A stretch of DNA of 64,000 nt from Streptomyces sp. NBC_01750 (GTDB lineage Bacteria > Actinomycetota > Actinomycetes > Streptomycetales > Streptomycetaceae), in assembly GCF_035918095.1 (NCBI RefSeq), contig NZ_CP109137.1, positions 5,086,001 through 5,150,000 on the forward strand, read 5' to 3'. Shown piece after piece: positions 50,380 through 58,342 of this stretch. A program made the position numbers and the translations under genes. The notes below the pieces were generated by a model that did no database searches, was not told the DNA's origin, and saw only the letters and a program-made list of their open reading frames with translations. Position 1 is the stretch's first letter; each line of letters starts with the position of its first letter.

Positions 50380-50401
50380 CGATCTACCCATGGGTAGATC
50401 G
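50380..50401. promoter_or_regulatory. 22-bp perfect palindrome upstream of the MFS permease gene
   Basis: The core GATCTACCCATGGGTAGATC, extended by one C/G pair, is perfectly self-complementary. It overlaps the position expected for the -35 of a promoter whose -10 would be TACGCT (50408-50413), just before the ATG at 50422. A repressor operator is likely. A hairpin terminator for the HAD gene, which ends at 50378, is the alternative, but no T run follows. Confidence 0.6.
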
Positions 50402-50421
50402 GCGCCCTACGCTGTGCGGCC

Positions 50422-51663
50422 ATGACAGATGCGCGTTTGCGGCACGGGCGGGCCTCCTTGGCGTTGAGCTTCTTCGCGCAGGGGGTGGCCTTCGCCCTGC
50501 TCGTGACGCGTATCCCCGCCATCCAGGACCGGTACGGGATATCCGACGGCCTGCTGCCCGCCTTCCTGGCCGCTGTACCGATCCTCGCCGGTGTGGCCAG
50601 TGTGATCACCGAGCGGCTGGTGAAGCGGGTCGCGCCGAGTGTGGTGCTCCGATGGGCCCAGCCCGTGGTCCTGCTGGCGCTCCTCGGGGTGGCGGCCGGT
50701 AGCGAGATATGGCAGGCGGCCGTCGCGCTGGGCGGGTTCGGGCTGGCGGTGGGGGCGCTTGACGCCTCCATGAACATGCTCGGGGTCAGCCTGCAGCGGT
50801 CGTACGGGCGCAGCATCATGCTCGGCTTCCACGCCGCGTACAGCCTCGGCGGGATCGCGGGTGCCTCCCTCGCCTGGGCCGGGGCGCACTGGGACCTGTC
50901 GCTGCTCATGTCGTATCTGCCGGTGGCGATGGTGCTGTTGCCGACCGCGCTGGTCGGGAGCCGTTGGTACGCGGACGGGGAGCGGGCCGGGAGGGAAGGG
51001 GAGAGAGCCGAGGGGGACACGGAGAAAGGTGCGGGGGAGTGGCAGGCTGGCGCTTTCAAGCTGCTGCTGCCGCTCTGTCTGGTGATGACCTTCGCGTATA
51101 TCGGGGACTCGACCGTCTCGAATTGGAGCGCGAAGTACCTGCAGGACGTGCTCGGGAGCTCGGAGGAGCTCGCGACCGTTCCGTACAACGCCTATATGGT
51201 CACCACGCTGCTGGGGCGGGCCGTCGGGGATCTGGGCGTGCGGCGGTTCGGGGCGGTGGCGGTCGTGCGATGCGGGACGGTGCTGGCGGCGGCCGGGTTC
51301 GGGGTGGTGGCCGTGGCGCCGGGGGCGTGGGTGGGGATGCTCGGGTTCACCATGCTGGGGCTCGGGCTGTGCGTGATCGTGCCGCAGACATTCGCGGCGG
51401 CGGGGCGGTTGTTCCCTGGGGCGAGCGACGTGGCGGTGGCGCGGCTGAATGTCTTCAACTATGTGGGGTTCTTGATCGGGTCGCCGCTGGTGGGCGCGCT
51501 CGGTGATGCGTGGAGCTATCGGTGGGCGATGGTCGTGCCGATGGTGTTGGTGCTGGTGACGTTGTGGTACGCCAGATCGTTCGGGGCGGATACCGCCCGG
51601 TACGGTGGCGTGCATGAGCGGCCGCGGGTTGTTGATGTGGGACGAGGCGGTAACGAAGTATGA
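50422..51663 (+). CDS. MFS transporter
   Basis: The 413-residue protein has about 12 hydrophobic segments. It starts SLALSFFAQGVAFALLVTRIPAIQDRYGISDG, the pattern of the fucose-permease-like/YfkF-type MFS group, and includes GALDASMNMLGVSLQRSYGRSIMLGFHAAYSLGG. The central loop (GERAGREGERAEGDTEKG) is acidic and variable. The substrate is unknown. The ATG lies about 10 bases after a -10-like TACGCT, so the transcript may be almost leaderless. Its 3' end overlaps the next gene by 50 bases. Confidence 0.88.
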   Translation: MTDARLRHGRASLALSFFAQGVAFALLVTRIPAIQDRYGISDGLLPAFLAAVPILAGVASVITERLVKRVAPSVVLRWAQPVVLLALLGVAAGSEIWQAAVALGGFGLAVGALDASMNMLGVSLQRSYGRSIMLGFHAAYSLGGIAGASLAWAGAHWDLSLLMSYLPVAMVLLPTALVGSRWYADGERAGREGERAEGDTEKGAGEWQAGAFKLLLPLCLVMTFAYIGDSTVSNWSAKYLQDVLGSSEELATVPYNAYMVTTLLGRAVGDLGVRRFGAVAVVRCGTVLAAAGFGVVAVAPGAWVGMLGFTMLGLGLCVIVPQTFAAAGRLFPGASDVAVARLNVFNYVGFLIGSPLVGALGDAWSYRWAMVVPMVLVLVTLWYARSFGADTARYGGVHERPRVVDVGRGGNEV

Positions 51664-52789
51664 CTTCGGTGACGGCCATCCGATGGATCCGGTGCGGCTT
51701 GCGCTGACCATGGGGTTGGTGCGGGCGTACGCACTGGATCGTGCGGTGGATGTGGTGGCCGCGAAGCCGGCCGGGGACTCGACGCTCAGACTCGTTCATC
51801 ACGAGGACTATGTGGCGGCGGTGCGGGCGGCGTCTCTCGACCCTCGGGCGGCCGACCAGTCGTACGGGCTCGGGACGGTGGATGACCCGGCCTTCGCCGG
51901 GATGCACGAGGCGTCGGCCCTGATCGCCGGGCAGTCGGTGGGGGCCGCGGAGGCCGTGTGGCGGGGTGAGGCCGAGCATGCGGTGAACTTCGCGGGCGGG
52001 CTGCACCATGCGATGCCGGGGTCGGCTTCCGGGTTCTGTATTTACAACGACGCGTCGCTGGCCGTCGCCCGCCTGCTGGAACTGGGGGCGGAGCGGGTCG
52101 CGTACGTGGATGTCGATGTGCATCACGGGGACGGGGTCCAGGCGGCTTTCTGGGAGGACCCGCGGGTGCTGACGGTGTCGCTGCACGAGCACCCGCGGAC
52201 GCTGTTTCCACAGACCGGGTGGCCCGAAGAGACCGGGGCCGCCGGGGCGGGCGAGGGCAGTGCGGTGAATGTGGCGCTGCCGGCGGGGACGGGCGACGCG
52301 GGCTGGCTGCGGGCCTTTCACGCGGTGGTGCCGGAGCTGCTGGCGGACTTCCGGCCGCAGGTGCTGGTGACTCAGCATGGGGCGGATACGCACTTCGAGG
52401 ATCCGCTGGCGCATCTGGCGGTCTCGCTGGATGCGCAGCGGGCGGTGCAGGAGTCGTGTCATGCCTTGGCGCACGAGTACGTGGAGGGCGGTCGGTGGGT
52501 GGCGCTCGGCGGCGGGGGCTACGAGGTGGTGGATGTCGTACCGAGGTCGTGGACGCATCTGGTGGGGATCGCGGCGCATGCGCCCGTGGATCCGGAGTCA
52601 GTCATTCCGTCGTCGTGGCGGGATGAGGTGTATGCGCTGACACGGCGGGTGGCGCCGGGGCGGATGACGGATGGGCGGGAGCCGGCCTGGCGGGAGTGGG
52701 AGCAGGGGTACGACCCGGCGGACCGGTTGGACCAGGCGGTTCTGGCCACGCGGCGGGCGGCGTTTCCGTTGCGGGGACTGTTGGCGTAA
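51614..52789 (+). CDS. AcuC-type histone deacetylase family protein
   Basis: This is a zinc-dependent deacetylase of the arginase/deacetylase fold, related to acetoin utilisation protein AcuC, which deacetylates acetyl-CoA synthetase. In the 391-residue protein the His pair is H131-H132 (GGLHHAMPG). Zinc ligands D168 and H170 are in YVDVDVHHGDGVQ and D257 is in TQHGADTHFEDP. The catalytic Tyr is in ALGGGGYEVVDV. ATG 51614 gives a 50-base overlap with the MFS gene; a later ATG at 51635 would shorten it. No acs gene is adjacent. Confidence 0.9.
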   Translation: MSGRGLLMWDEAVTKYDFGDGHPMDPVRLALTMGLVRAYALDRAVDVVAAKPAGDSTLRLVHHEDYVAAVRAASLDPRAADQSYGLGTVDDPAFAGMHEASALIAGQSVGAAEAVWRGEAEHAVNFAGGLHHAMPGSASGFCIYNDASLAVARLLELGAERVAYVDVDVHHGDGVQAAFWEDPRVLTVSLHEHPRTLFPQTGWPEETGAAGAGEGSAVNVALPAGTGDAGWLRAFHAVVPELLADFRPQVLVTQHGADTHFEDPLAHLAVSLDAQRAVQESCHALAHEYVEGGRWVALGGGGYEVVDVVPRSWTHLVGIAAHAPVDPESVIPSSWRDEVYALTRRVAPGRMTDGREPAWREWEQGYDPADRLDQAVLATRRAAFPLRGLLA

Positions 52790-52817
52790 CCCGCGGCGGT
52801 GCGTAACCCGCGGCGGT
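52784..52817. repeat. 17-bp direct duplication across the acuC-like stop codon
   Basis: GCGTAACCCGCGGCGGT occurs twice in immediate succession, and the first copy contains the TAA stop. It looks like a recent short tandem duplication and does not alter the protein. Confidence 0.75.
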
Positions 52818-53017
52818 GCGCAGCGGGCGGTGGGCCGGTGTGGATGGGCGGCCGGATGGAGGTGCGGGACGCTGGGCGTTCCCCTCCCTCCCCTTCCCGG
52901 AACGGAGCTCCGCGGGGCCCGGCACTCCGCGTTTAGGCCGCGCGACTGTTACGCCAACTGTGGGTGCTACCCGGGCTTTTGGCCCGGAACCGCTACCGGT
53001 GCGGGAGCATCGGCAGA

Positions 53018-53833
53018 GTGTTGAGCACCGGAGCGCTGCGGGCGCATCTGCTGGCGGCCCGGTTGGCCGGGACGGTGGCCACATCGCGGGAGGTGAGCCT
53101 GCGCAGCTATCGGCTCTTCGCCGCCAGGGATCCCCGCGTGACTCTCGGGCTTGATCCCGAATGGGCCTGGGGCGAGCGGGATTTGATCGCGCTGATGGCT
53201 GACAAGTGTGGGGTTTCGGACGATCCCGAGTATGTGACCGGGCCCGATGCAATCGATCCGGAGCGGACGTTGAGCGGGCTCGCCGCGTTTGCCGAACGGC
53301 TCGGGGAGGTGGCCGCTCGGCGGGCGCCGGTGATGTTCGGGACCGGGCATCCGCATCGGCTTCTCGGGTTCTACGCCGGGCTGGCAGACGCTTTGTCGGC
53401 GGCAGGTTGCCTCGTACTCACCCCCGCGCAGGGGCGATGTGTCGACATAACGACCCGGTTCGGCGTACGTACGTACAACCTTGAGTACGTACGAGGAGTC
53501 GCGCTGGTGCGGGAACCCGGCGCACGGGGCGCCGGGAGTGAGACCGGCGCACATACCCATTCACCGCTCCCGGTTCGGGTCGCCCTGGAGGGTGTGACGG
53601 AGGGTGGCGGGCCACTGCCCGAGCTGGTCGTCGGGGACCACGGCTGGGTCTGCGGGGCAGGTCAGCTGGGGATTGAGGCCATCGGTCTGGCGGATACGGA
53701 CGATCCGGCCCTCTTCGTCGGCGAGGCCGAGGGGCGCGTCTCAGTCGTTGTTCCGCTTGATGACGCAGTGCGGTCCGATTACTACCGACCGCTTACTCGC
53801 TATGTACTCAATCGAGCGTGTCTGTCACAGTAG
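53018..53833 (+). CDS. conserved phosphatase-like protein
   Basis: The 271-residue protein starts MLSTGALRAHLLAARLAGTVATSRE and contains RLFAARDPRVTLGLDPEWAW, MFGTGHPHRLLGFYAGLADAL and VVGDHGWVCGAGQLGIEAIG. Streptomyces homologues are annotated as phosphatases, but I cannot point to a proven catalytic motif, and the function should be taken as tentative. GTG 53018 has GGGAG ten bases upstream; the longer frame from 52964 is not conserved-looking. It precedes the HTH gene, as in other Streptomyces. Confidence 0.7.
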   Translation: MLSTGALRAHLLAARLAGTVATSREVSLRSYRLFAARDPRVTLGLDPEWAWGERDLIALMADKCGVSDDPEYVTGPDAIDPERTLSGLAAFAERLGEVAARRAPVMFGTGHPHRLLGFYAGLADALSAAGCLVLTPAQGRCVDITTRFGVRTYNLEYVRGVALVREPGARGAGSETGAHTHSPLPVRVALEGVTEGGGPLPELVVGDHGWVCGAGQLGIEAIGLADTDDPALFVGEAEGRVSVVVPLDDAVRSDYYRPLTRYVLNRACLSQ

Positions 53834-53960
53834 GCGGCCGATGGCTGCTCCTCTTCCCCACTCGCACCACACGCCCCTAGTCTGGGAGTGAGCGCACAGC
53901 GACGTTGAGTCACCGGAGGGGAAGCCGGTGCGCGTCGGGTGCGGAAGGTACAGGTGGGTC

Positions 53961-54173
53961 ATGGCTGCTGGCAGCGAGAGGCCTCTCAACGAGGTCAAGT
54001 TTCTTACCGTGGCGGAAGTTGCCTCGGTGATGCGAGTGTCGAAGATGACCGTGTATCGCTTGGTACACAGCGGTCATCTGCCGGCGATCCGGGTGGGCAG
54101 GTCCTTCCGGGTTCCGGAGCAAGCGGTTCACGAGTACCTCCGCGAATCATTCGTGGGGGTGGAATCCGCGTAA
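53961..54173 (+). CDS. excisionase-type helix-turn-helix DNA-binding protein, 70 aa
   Basis: The small protein is nearly all one HTH_17 (MerR/excisionase-like) domain: VKFLTVAEVASVMRVSKMTVYRLVHSGHLPAIRVGRSFRVPEQAVHEYL. BldC-type developmental regulators have the same fold but another sequence. From memory the S. coelicolor orthologue is SCO3328, described as a BldD target (bdtA). I could not find a convincing BldD site upstream. ATG 53961 has AGGTGGG upstream. Confidence 0.85.
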   Translation: MAAGSERPLNEVKFLTVAEVASVMRVSKMTVYRLVHSGHLPAIRVGRSFRVPEQAVHEYLRESFVGVESA

Positions 54174-54295
54174 CCGGAGCCGGGCGAATCCCCTCGGATT
54201 ACGTCCCTCACTCGGCGGCAGGTAGGCTAGGCCGACGTAGGTCGTGTGGGCCCAGACGCCCCGCACCGAGTGAAGAGAAGTGAGCGAGGGTAGTC

Positions 54296-54394
54296 GTGGG
54301 CTCTGTTATCAAGAAGCGGCGTAAGCGGATGGCCAAGAAGAAGCACCGCAAGCTGCTCAAGCGCACCCGCGTTCAGCGTCGCAACAAGAAGTAA
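54296..54394 (+). CDS. bS22-like ribosomal protein (AURKAIP1/COX24 domain), 32 aa
   Basis: GTG 54296 opens a 32-codon frame, [20 protein letters not shown] then [12 protein letters not shown], ending in TAA at 54394. More than half of the residues are Lys or Arg. This is the small actinobacterial ribosomal protein seen in mycobacterial ribosome structures and related to the mitochondrial AURKAIP1/COX24 domain. GAGGG lies six bases upstream. A terminator follows at 54416, so it is a one-gene unit. Confidence 0.9.
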   Translation: MGSVIKKRRKRMAKKKHRKLLKRTRVQRRNKK

Positions 54395-54415
54395 GCGACC
54401 GCTGTACGTGTCTCT

Positions 54416-54448
54416 GCGGCCCTTCCACCTTCACGGTGGGAGGGCCGC
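54416..54448 (+). terminator. terminator after the bS22-like gene
   Basis: GCGGCCCTTCCACC and GGTGGGAGGGCCGC form a 14-bp stem with one wobble pair and a TTCAC loop, 21 bases after the stop codon. Confidence 0.75.
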
Positions 54449-54577
54449 GGTGCGTTTGTGGGTGGCCAAAGGAGCGGTCGTGGCAAAAGACCGCCGTGCG
54501 GTCATCACAGCGCAACACGTAACCGCTACGGTGACGCATAAGAGTGGACCTAGGCGGACCTAAGGAAGGCGCTGATC

Positions 54578-55660
54578 TTGGGGAAGGTCGTGCTCGTCAC
54601 CGGAGTGGCCCGGCAGCTCGGAGGCCGGCTCGTCCGGCGTATCCAGCGGGATCCCGAGGTGGACCGGGTGATCGGGGTCGATGCGGTGGCGCCCGAGCAT
54701 CATCTTGGCGGGGCCGACTTCGTTCGAGCGGACATCCGCCAGCCCGCCATCGCGCGCGTGCTCGCCGAGCATGCCGTCGACACCGTCGTGCACATGGATG
54801 TCACCGGTACGCCGCTGGGCACAGGCGGCCGTACGACGGTGAAGGAAACCAATGTCATCGGCACCATGCAGCTGCTCGGTGCCTGCCAGAAGTCGCCGAC
54901 CGTCAAGCGGCTGGTGATCAAGTCCAGTACGAGTGTGTACGGCTCCGCGCCCCGCGATCCGGCGGTCTTCAACGAGACCACGCCACCCAAGTCGCTGCCG
55001 AGCGGTGGGTTCGCGAAGGACACGGTCGAGGTCGAGGGGTACGTACGGGGCTTCGCGCGGCGGCGGCCGGATGTGGCGGTGTGCGTACTGCGCTTCGCGA
55101 ACATCCTCGGGCCGTGCGCCGACTCGCCGCTCGCCGAGTTCTTCTCGCTGCCCGTCATGCCGACCGTCTTCGGCTACGACCCGAGGCTGCAGTTCGTCCA
55201 CGAGGACGATGTGATCGACGTGCTGCGGATCGCCCTGCACGAGCCGCGGCGCGGCACGCTCAACAGTGGCACCTTCAATGTCGCGGGTGATGGTGTACTG
55301 CTGCTCTCGCAGTGTTCCCGGCGGCTGGGCCGGCCGACGATGCCGGTTCTGCTGCCTGCGGTCACCTGGGTCGGCTCCGCGCTGCGTACGATCGGCATTA
55401 CGGACTTCTCGCCCGAACAGATCCGGCTGCTCACGCACGGCCGGGTGGTGAGCACCACTCAGATGCGCGAGACACTCGGGTTCGTGCCGAAGTACACGAC
55501 AGCGGAGGCCTTCGCGGACTTCGCACGCAGCCGCGGGCCGGGGCTGCTGCCGCCGGACGCGCTCGCCAGGGCTGTGGACCAGGTGGCCGCGGCACTGCCT
55601 TTGGCCGGCAGTGCGAGGACGACAGCCGCGAGCAAGGCGATGGACCAAGCCGATCGATGA
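54578..55660 (+). CDS. NAD-dependent epimerase/dehydratase family protein
   Basis: The 360-residue extended SDR protein has the NAD-binding motif VTGVARQLGGRLVRRI at residues 7-22, VVHMDVTGTPLG, and a KSSTSVYGSAPRDP active-site strand. LRFANILGPCADSPL and LQFVHEDDVIDVLRIAL follow. The typical YxxxK catalytic pair is not clear, so it may bind rather than convert a sugar nucleotide or lipid. The start is TTG 54578 with GGAAGG upstream. It lies 92 bases before the acyltransferase gene and is probably co-transcribed with it. Confidence 0.82.
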   Translation: MGKVVLVTGVARQLGGRLVRRIQRDPEVDRVIGVDAVAPEHHLGGADFVRADIRQPAIARVLAEHAVDTVVHMDVTGTPLGTGGRTTVKETNVIGTMQLLGACQKSPTVKRLVIKSSTSVYGSAPRDPAVFNETTPPKSLPSGGFAKDTVEVEGYVRGFARRRPDVAVCVLRFANILGPCADSPLAEFFSLPVMPTVFGYDPRLQFVHEDDVIDVLRIALHEPRRGTLNSGTFNVAGDGVLLLSQCSRRLGRPTMPVLLPAVTWVGSALRTIGITDFSPEQIRLLTHGRVVSTTQMRETLGFVPKYTTAEAFADFARSRGPGLLPPDALARAVDQVAAALPLAGSARTTAASKAMDQADR

Positions 55661-55752
55661 CGCCGATCGACGAGGGCGATCGCCGAAGCCGATCGAGTAG
55701 GACGACCATGAAGACGACTCAGAGCGACGCCGAATAAGGAGCGCAGCCAACG

Positions 55753-56826
55753 ATGGCGGACGCCAAGGTCATTCCGTTCGACGACGACCGTTCGCGCAGC
55801 AGCGCGCAGCGATCGGCGCGGCGGCGCCCCGCAGGAAGCAGCCGTCGGAAGGCCGAGCCCGCGGCGGTGCGCGAGGCTCCGGTCAGCCAGCTGCCGGGGC
55901 AGCAGAAGGACGGAGAGCCCCGGGGAGCGGTTCGGGCCCCCGAGGCGGGCCAGGAGCCCCTGACGGGCCAGGAGCCGACGGGCGGAGGCGGCTGGGAGCG
56001 GCGGATCGCCGGCGGCCTGGCGTTTCTCCGGCGGCGCGTCACCGGTGACTACGAGGTCGACGAGTTCGGCTACGACAAGGAGCTCACCGACCAGGTCCTG
56101 ATGTCGATGGTCCGCCCCCTGTACGAGAAGTACTTCCGGGTCGAGGTGAAGGGCATCGAGAACATCCCGTCCGAGGGCGGGGCGCTGGTGGTGGCCAACC
56201 ACTCGGGGACGCTTCCGCTGGACGGGCTGATGATGCAGGTCGCCGTCCACGACAACCATCCGGCCAACCGGCATCTGCGGCTGCTCGCCGCGGATCTGGT
56301 CTTCATGCTGCCGGTGGTCAACGAACTGGCCCGCAAGGCCGGGCACACCCTGGCGTGTGCGGAGGACGCGGAACGGCTGCTGCAGCGCGGCGAGGTCGTC
56401 GGCGTGATGCCGGAGGGCTTCAAGGGCATCGGCAAGCCGTTCAGCGACCGTTACAAGCTTCAGCGCTTCGGGCGGGGCGGGTTCGTGTCGACGGCGCTGC
56501 GGGCGGGGGCACCGATCGTGCCGTGCTCGATCGTCGGTGCCGAGGAGATATACCCGATGATCGGCAACGCGAAGACGCTGGCGCGGCTGCTCGGGTTTCC
56601 GTACTTCCCGATCACGCCGACGTTTCCGTGGCTGGGGCCGCTGGGCGCGGTGCCGTTGCCGACGAAGTGGACGATCCAGTTCGGCGAGCCGATCCAGACG
56701 AACGGGTATCCGCCGGAAGCGGCCGAGGATCCGATGCTGATGTTCAATCTGACGGATCAGGTACGGGAGCAGATCCAGCACACGCTGTACAAGTTGCTGG
56801 TGCAGCGCCGGTCTGTGTTCTTCTGA
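55753..56826 (+). CDS. lysophospholipid/1-acylglycerol-phosphate acyltransferase family protein
   Basis: The 357-residue protein has a disordered Arg/Pro/Gly-rich N-terminal 80 residues. A PlsC-like domain follows, with VVANHSGTLPLDGLM, where His150 and Asp157 form an HX6D arrangement instead of the usual HX4D. GVMPEGFKGIGKP (acyltransferase motif III) and APIVPCSIVGAEEIYP (motif IV-like) are present. Actinobacterial relatives with this spacing are often annotated as phospholipid/glycerol acyltransferases. It is probably membrane-associated and acts in lipid synthesis; the acceptor is unknown. Confidence 0.85.
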   Translation: MADAKVIPFDDDRSRSSAQRSARRRPAGSSRRKAEPAAVREAPVSQLPGQQKDGEPRGAVRAPEAGQEPLTGQEPTGGGGWERRIAGGLAFLRRRVTGDYEVDEFGYDKELTDQVLMSMVRPLYEKYFRVEVKGIENIPSEGGALVVANHSGTLPLDGLMMQVAVHDNHPANRHLRLLAADLVFMLPVVNELARKAGHTLACAEDAERLLQRGEVVGVMPEGFKGIGKPFSDRYKLQRFGRGGFVSTALRAGAPIVPCSIVGAEEIYPMIGNAKTLARLLGFPYFPITPTFPWLGPLGAVPLPTKWTIQFGEPIQTNGYPPEAAEDPMLMFNLTDQVREQIQHTLYKLLVQRRSVFF

Positions 56827-56880
56827 AGCGGTTTTTCCGGCGCGACTTTTCCGGCGCGACTTTTCTGAACACATGTACCG

Positions 56881-56940
56881 GCGGTACGTACGAAGGTGGG
56901 GCGCCCCTTTTCAGGGACGCCCCACCTTCGTACGTACCGC
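56881..56940. terminator. very stable bidirectional terminator
   Basis: Two perfect 23-base complementary arms (56881-56903 and 56918-56940, beginning GCGGTACGTACGAAGG) enclose a short loop with further CCC/GGG pairing and TTTT. It lies between the convergent acyltransferase and rsbN genes. Confidence 0.85.
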
Positions 56941-56943
56941 CTG

Positions 56944-58122
56944 CTAATCGTCCTCGCTGTCGAGTCCGAGGCCCGGCAGGATCCCCGGCAGCAGCGGCGG
57001 GATCGTGACGTCCGGCTCCGGTTGTGCGGGTTTGCTGCCGGACGGGGACGGTGTGGCGCCGCTCGACGGGCGCTCGAACAGGCCGCCCGTGTCACCGCCG
57101 AGCAGGTCGTCGTCCGCCGTGCTGCCCGAACCGGACGGACGCGGACTGCCGCTGTCTCCAGTACGGCCACTGCCGGTGGCCGGTGAGGACTGTGTCGTAC
57201 GGCCCGGGTCCGAGGTGTTGCCCGAGTCCTGGGTGGCGCCGGGGCGCTGCGAGCCGCGGCCGCCCTTTTCCGGGACGCGTGGCAGCAGCGACGCCAGCGG
57301 GCCGACCTCTTGGTCTATGGCGTCGAAGACGGAGTTCACTTCGTCGCCGACATCGGTCAGCTGGGCCGGCAGCCGGTCGCGGAGTCCGTTCCAGGCGTCG
57401 CGATGGGACCGGGAGAACGAATCGAGCCTCGCCATCGGGCCGAGGGAGCCGTCCCTCGCGTACGCCTCGTGGAGCAGGCGGTGGCCCTCGGTGACGTCGT
57501 GTCTCATGCCGTTGAGTGCGCGGCGGACCTCGCCGAGCGACTCGTGGTCCATGGCGCCCGCCCGGCCGCGTTCCATCAGGCGGCGTGCCTCGCTGAGCCG
57601 GGTGGAGGCCTGGTCGAGGTAGAGCCCGCCGCGGTCGGAGTCGTCGTCCGCCAGGCCGAGCTTGAAATCTTCCATGCCACGCTTCAGCCCGTACAGCGAA
57701 TCACCGGGAAGGGCGTCGGAGCTGGCAGCGGCCACTCCGCTGAAGGCTCCCGCAGCCACACCGACGGTGAGACCGCCGGCCGCGAGGCCCTTCGACCACC
57801 GGGAGCGTGGTCGCAATTTCCGGAGCGGGGAGGCCCGATGGGCGCCACGGCCGGGTGTCCGCTGTTCGGGCACTGTAGGGCCCGCGGACGCACCCCCCGA
57901 GGCGAACATCTCTTCCATGGCGGCCACGAGCTGTGCTCGCTGCACCACTTTGACCTCGGGATCCATCTCCGGTTTCGGCAGCTCGCCGAGACCGTTCGCC
58001 AGAGCCAACAGCCGTCCGGGCGCGGTCGGTTCGACCGATTCTTCGGGCTGTGCGGCCGCCTGATCTTCCAAGGCCTGGGCGAAGGCGTTCGCCCGCCGAC
58101 GCGCCGAAACGTTCGCGATCAC
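56944..58122 (-). CDS. rsbN: anti-sigma factor RsbN (DUF5667 domain), partner of BldN
   Basis: RsbN is the membrane-bound anti-sigma factor that holds sigma-BldN inactive until aerial development. The 392-residue protein has a cytoplasmic N-terminal region that binds sigma (MIANVSARRRANAFAQALED). A single membrane helix lies at about 112-134 (GLAAGGLTVGVAAGAFSGVAA), followed by a DUF5667 helical domain (DALPGDSLYGLKRGMEDFKL). The extracytoplasmic tail is Ser/Gly/Pro-rich. GTG 58122 is chosen because AGGAGGT lies at proper spacing; the GTG at 58131 is part of that site. Adjacency to bldN supports the identity. Confidence 0.88.
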   Translation of the reverse strand: MIANVSARRRANAFAQALEDQAAAQPEESVEPTAPGRLLALANGLGELPKPEMDPEVKVVQRAQLVAAMEEMFASGGASAGPTVPEQRTPGRGAHRASPLRKLRPRSRWSKGLAAGGLTVGVAAGAFSGVAAASSDALPGDSLYGLKRGMEDFKLGLADDDSDRGGLYLDQASTRLSEARRLMERGRAGAMDHESLGEVRRALNGMRHDVTEGHRLLHEAYARDGSLGPMARLDSFSRSHRDAWNGLRDRLPAQLTDVGDEVNSVFDAIDQEVGPLASLLPRVPEKGGRGSQRPGATQDSGNTSDPGRTTQSSPATGSGRTGDSGSPRPSGSGSTADDDLLGGDTGGLFERPSSGATPSPSGSKPAQPEPDVTIPPLLPGILPGLGLDSEDD

Positions 58123-58252
58123 TGGCGGCACCTCCTCTCGTCATGACGATCGACTCCCCTGGGGGTCCGGATGGTTGCATACCTTGAACACATCCACACG
58201 ATCGAGTGAGTGGCTGCGGGCATGGCGTGACCACAGGGAACCTGCATCCCGC

Positions 58253-58281
58253 ACAACGAGCGTCGCGGCACTTGGGTTACG
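58253..58281 (-). promoter_or_regulatory. candidate sigma-BldN-dependent promoter of rsbN
   Basis: On the rsbN strand CGTAAC (58281-58276) and CGTTGT (58258-58253) are separated by 17 bases. As I remember it, the sigma-BldN consensus is CGTAAC at -35 and CGTTGA-like at -10. The element sits in the bldN-rsbN gap about 130 bases before the rsbN start. Confidence 0.6.
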
Positions 58282-58342
58282 CGCGAAGGATGATGTGACC
58301 AGTGCGTCATCGAGGCGTCACCGATGGTGAGTTGGGAGTCGG

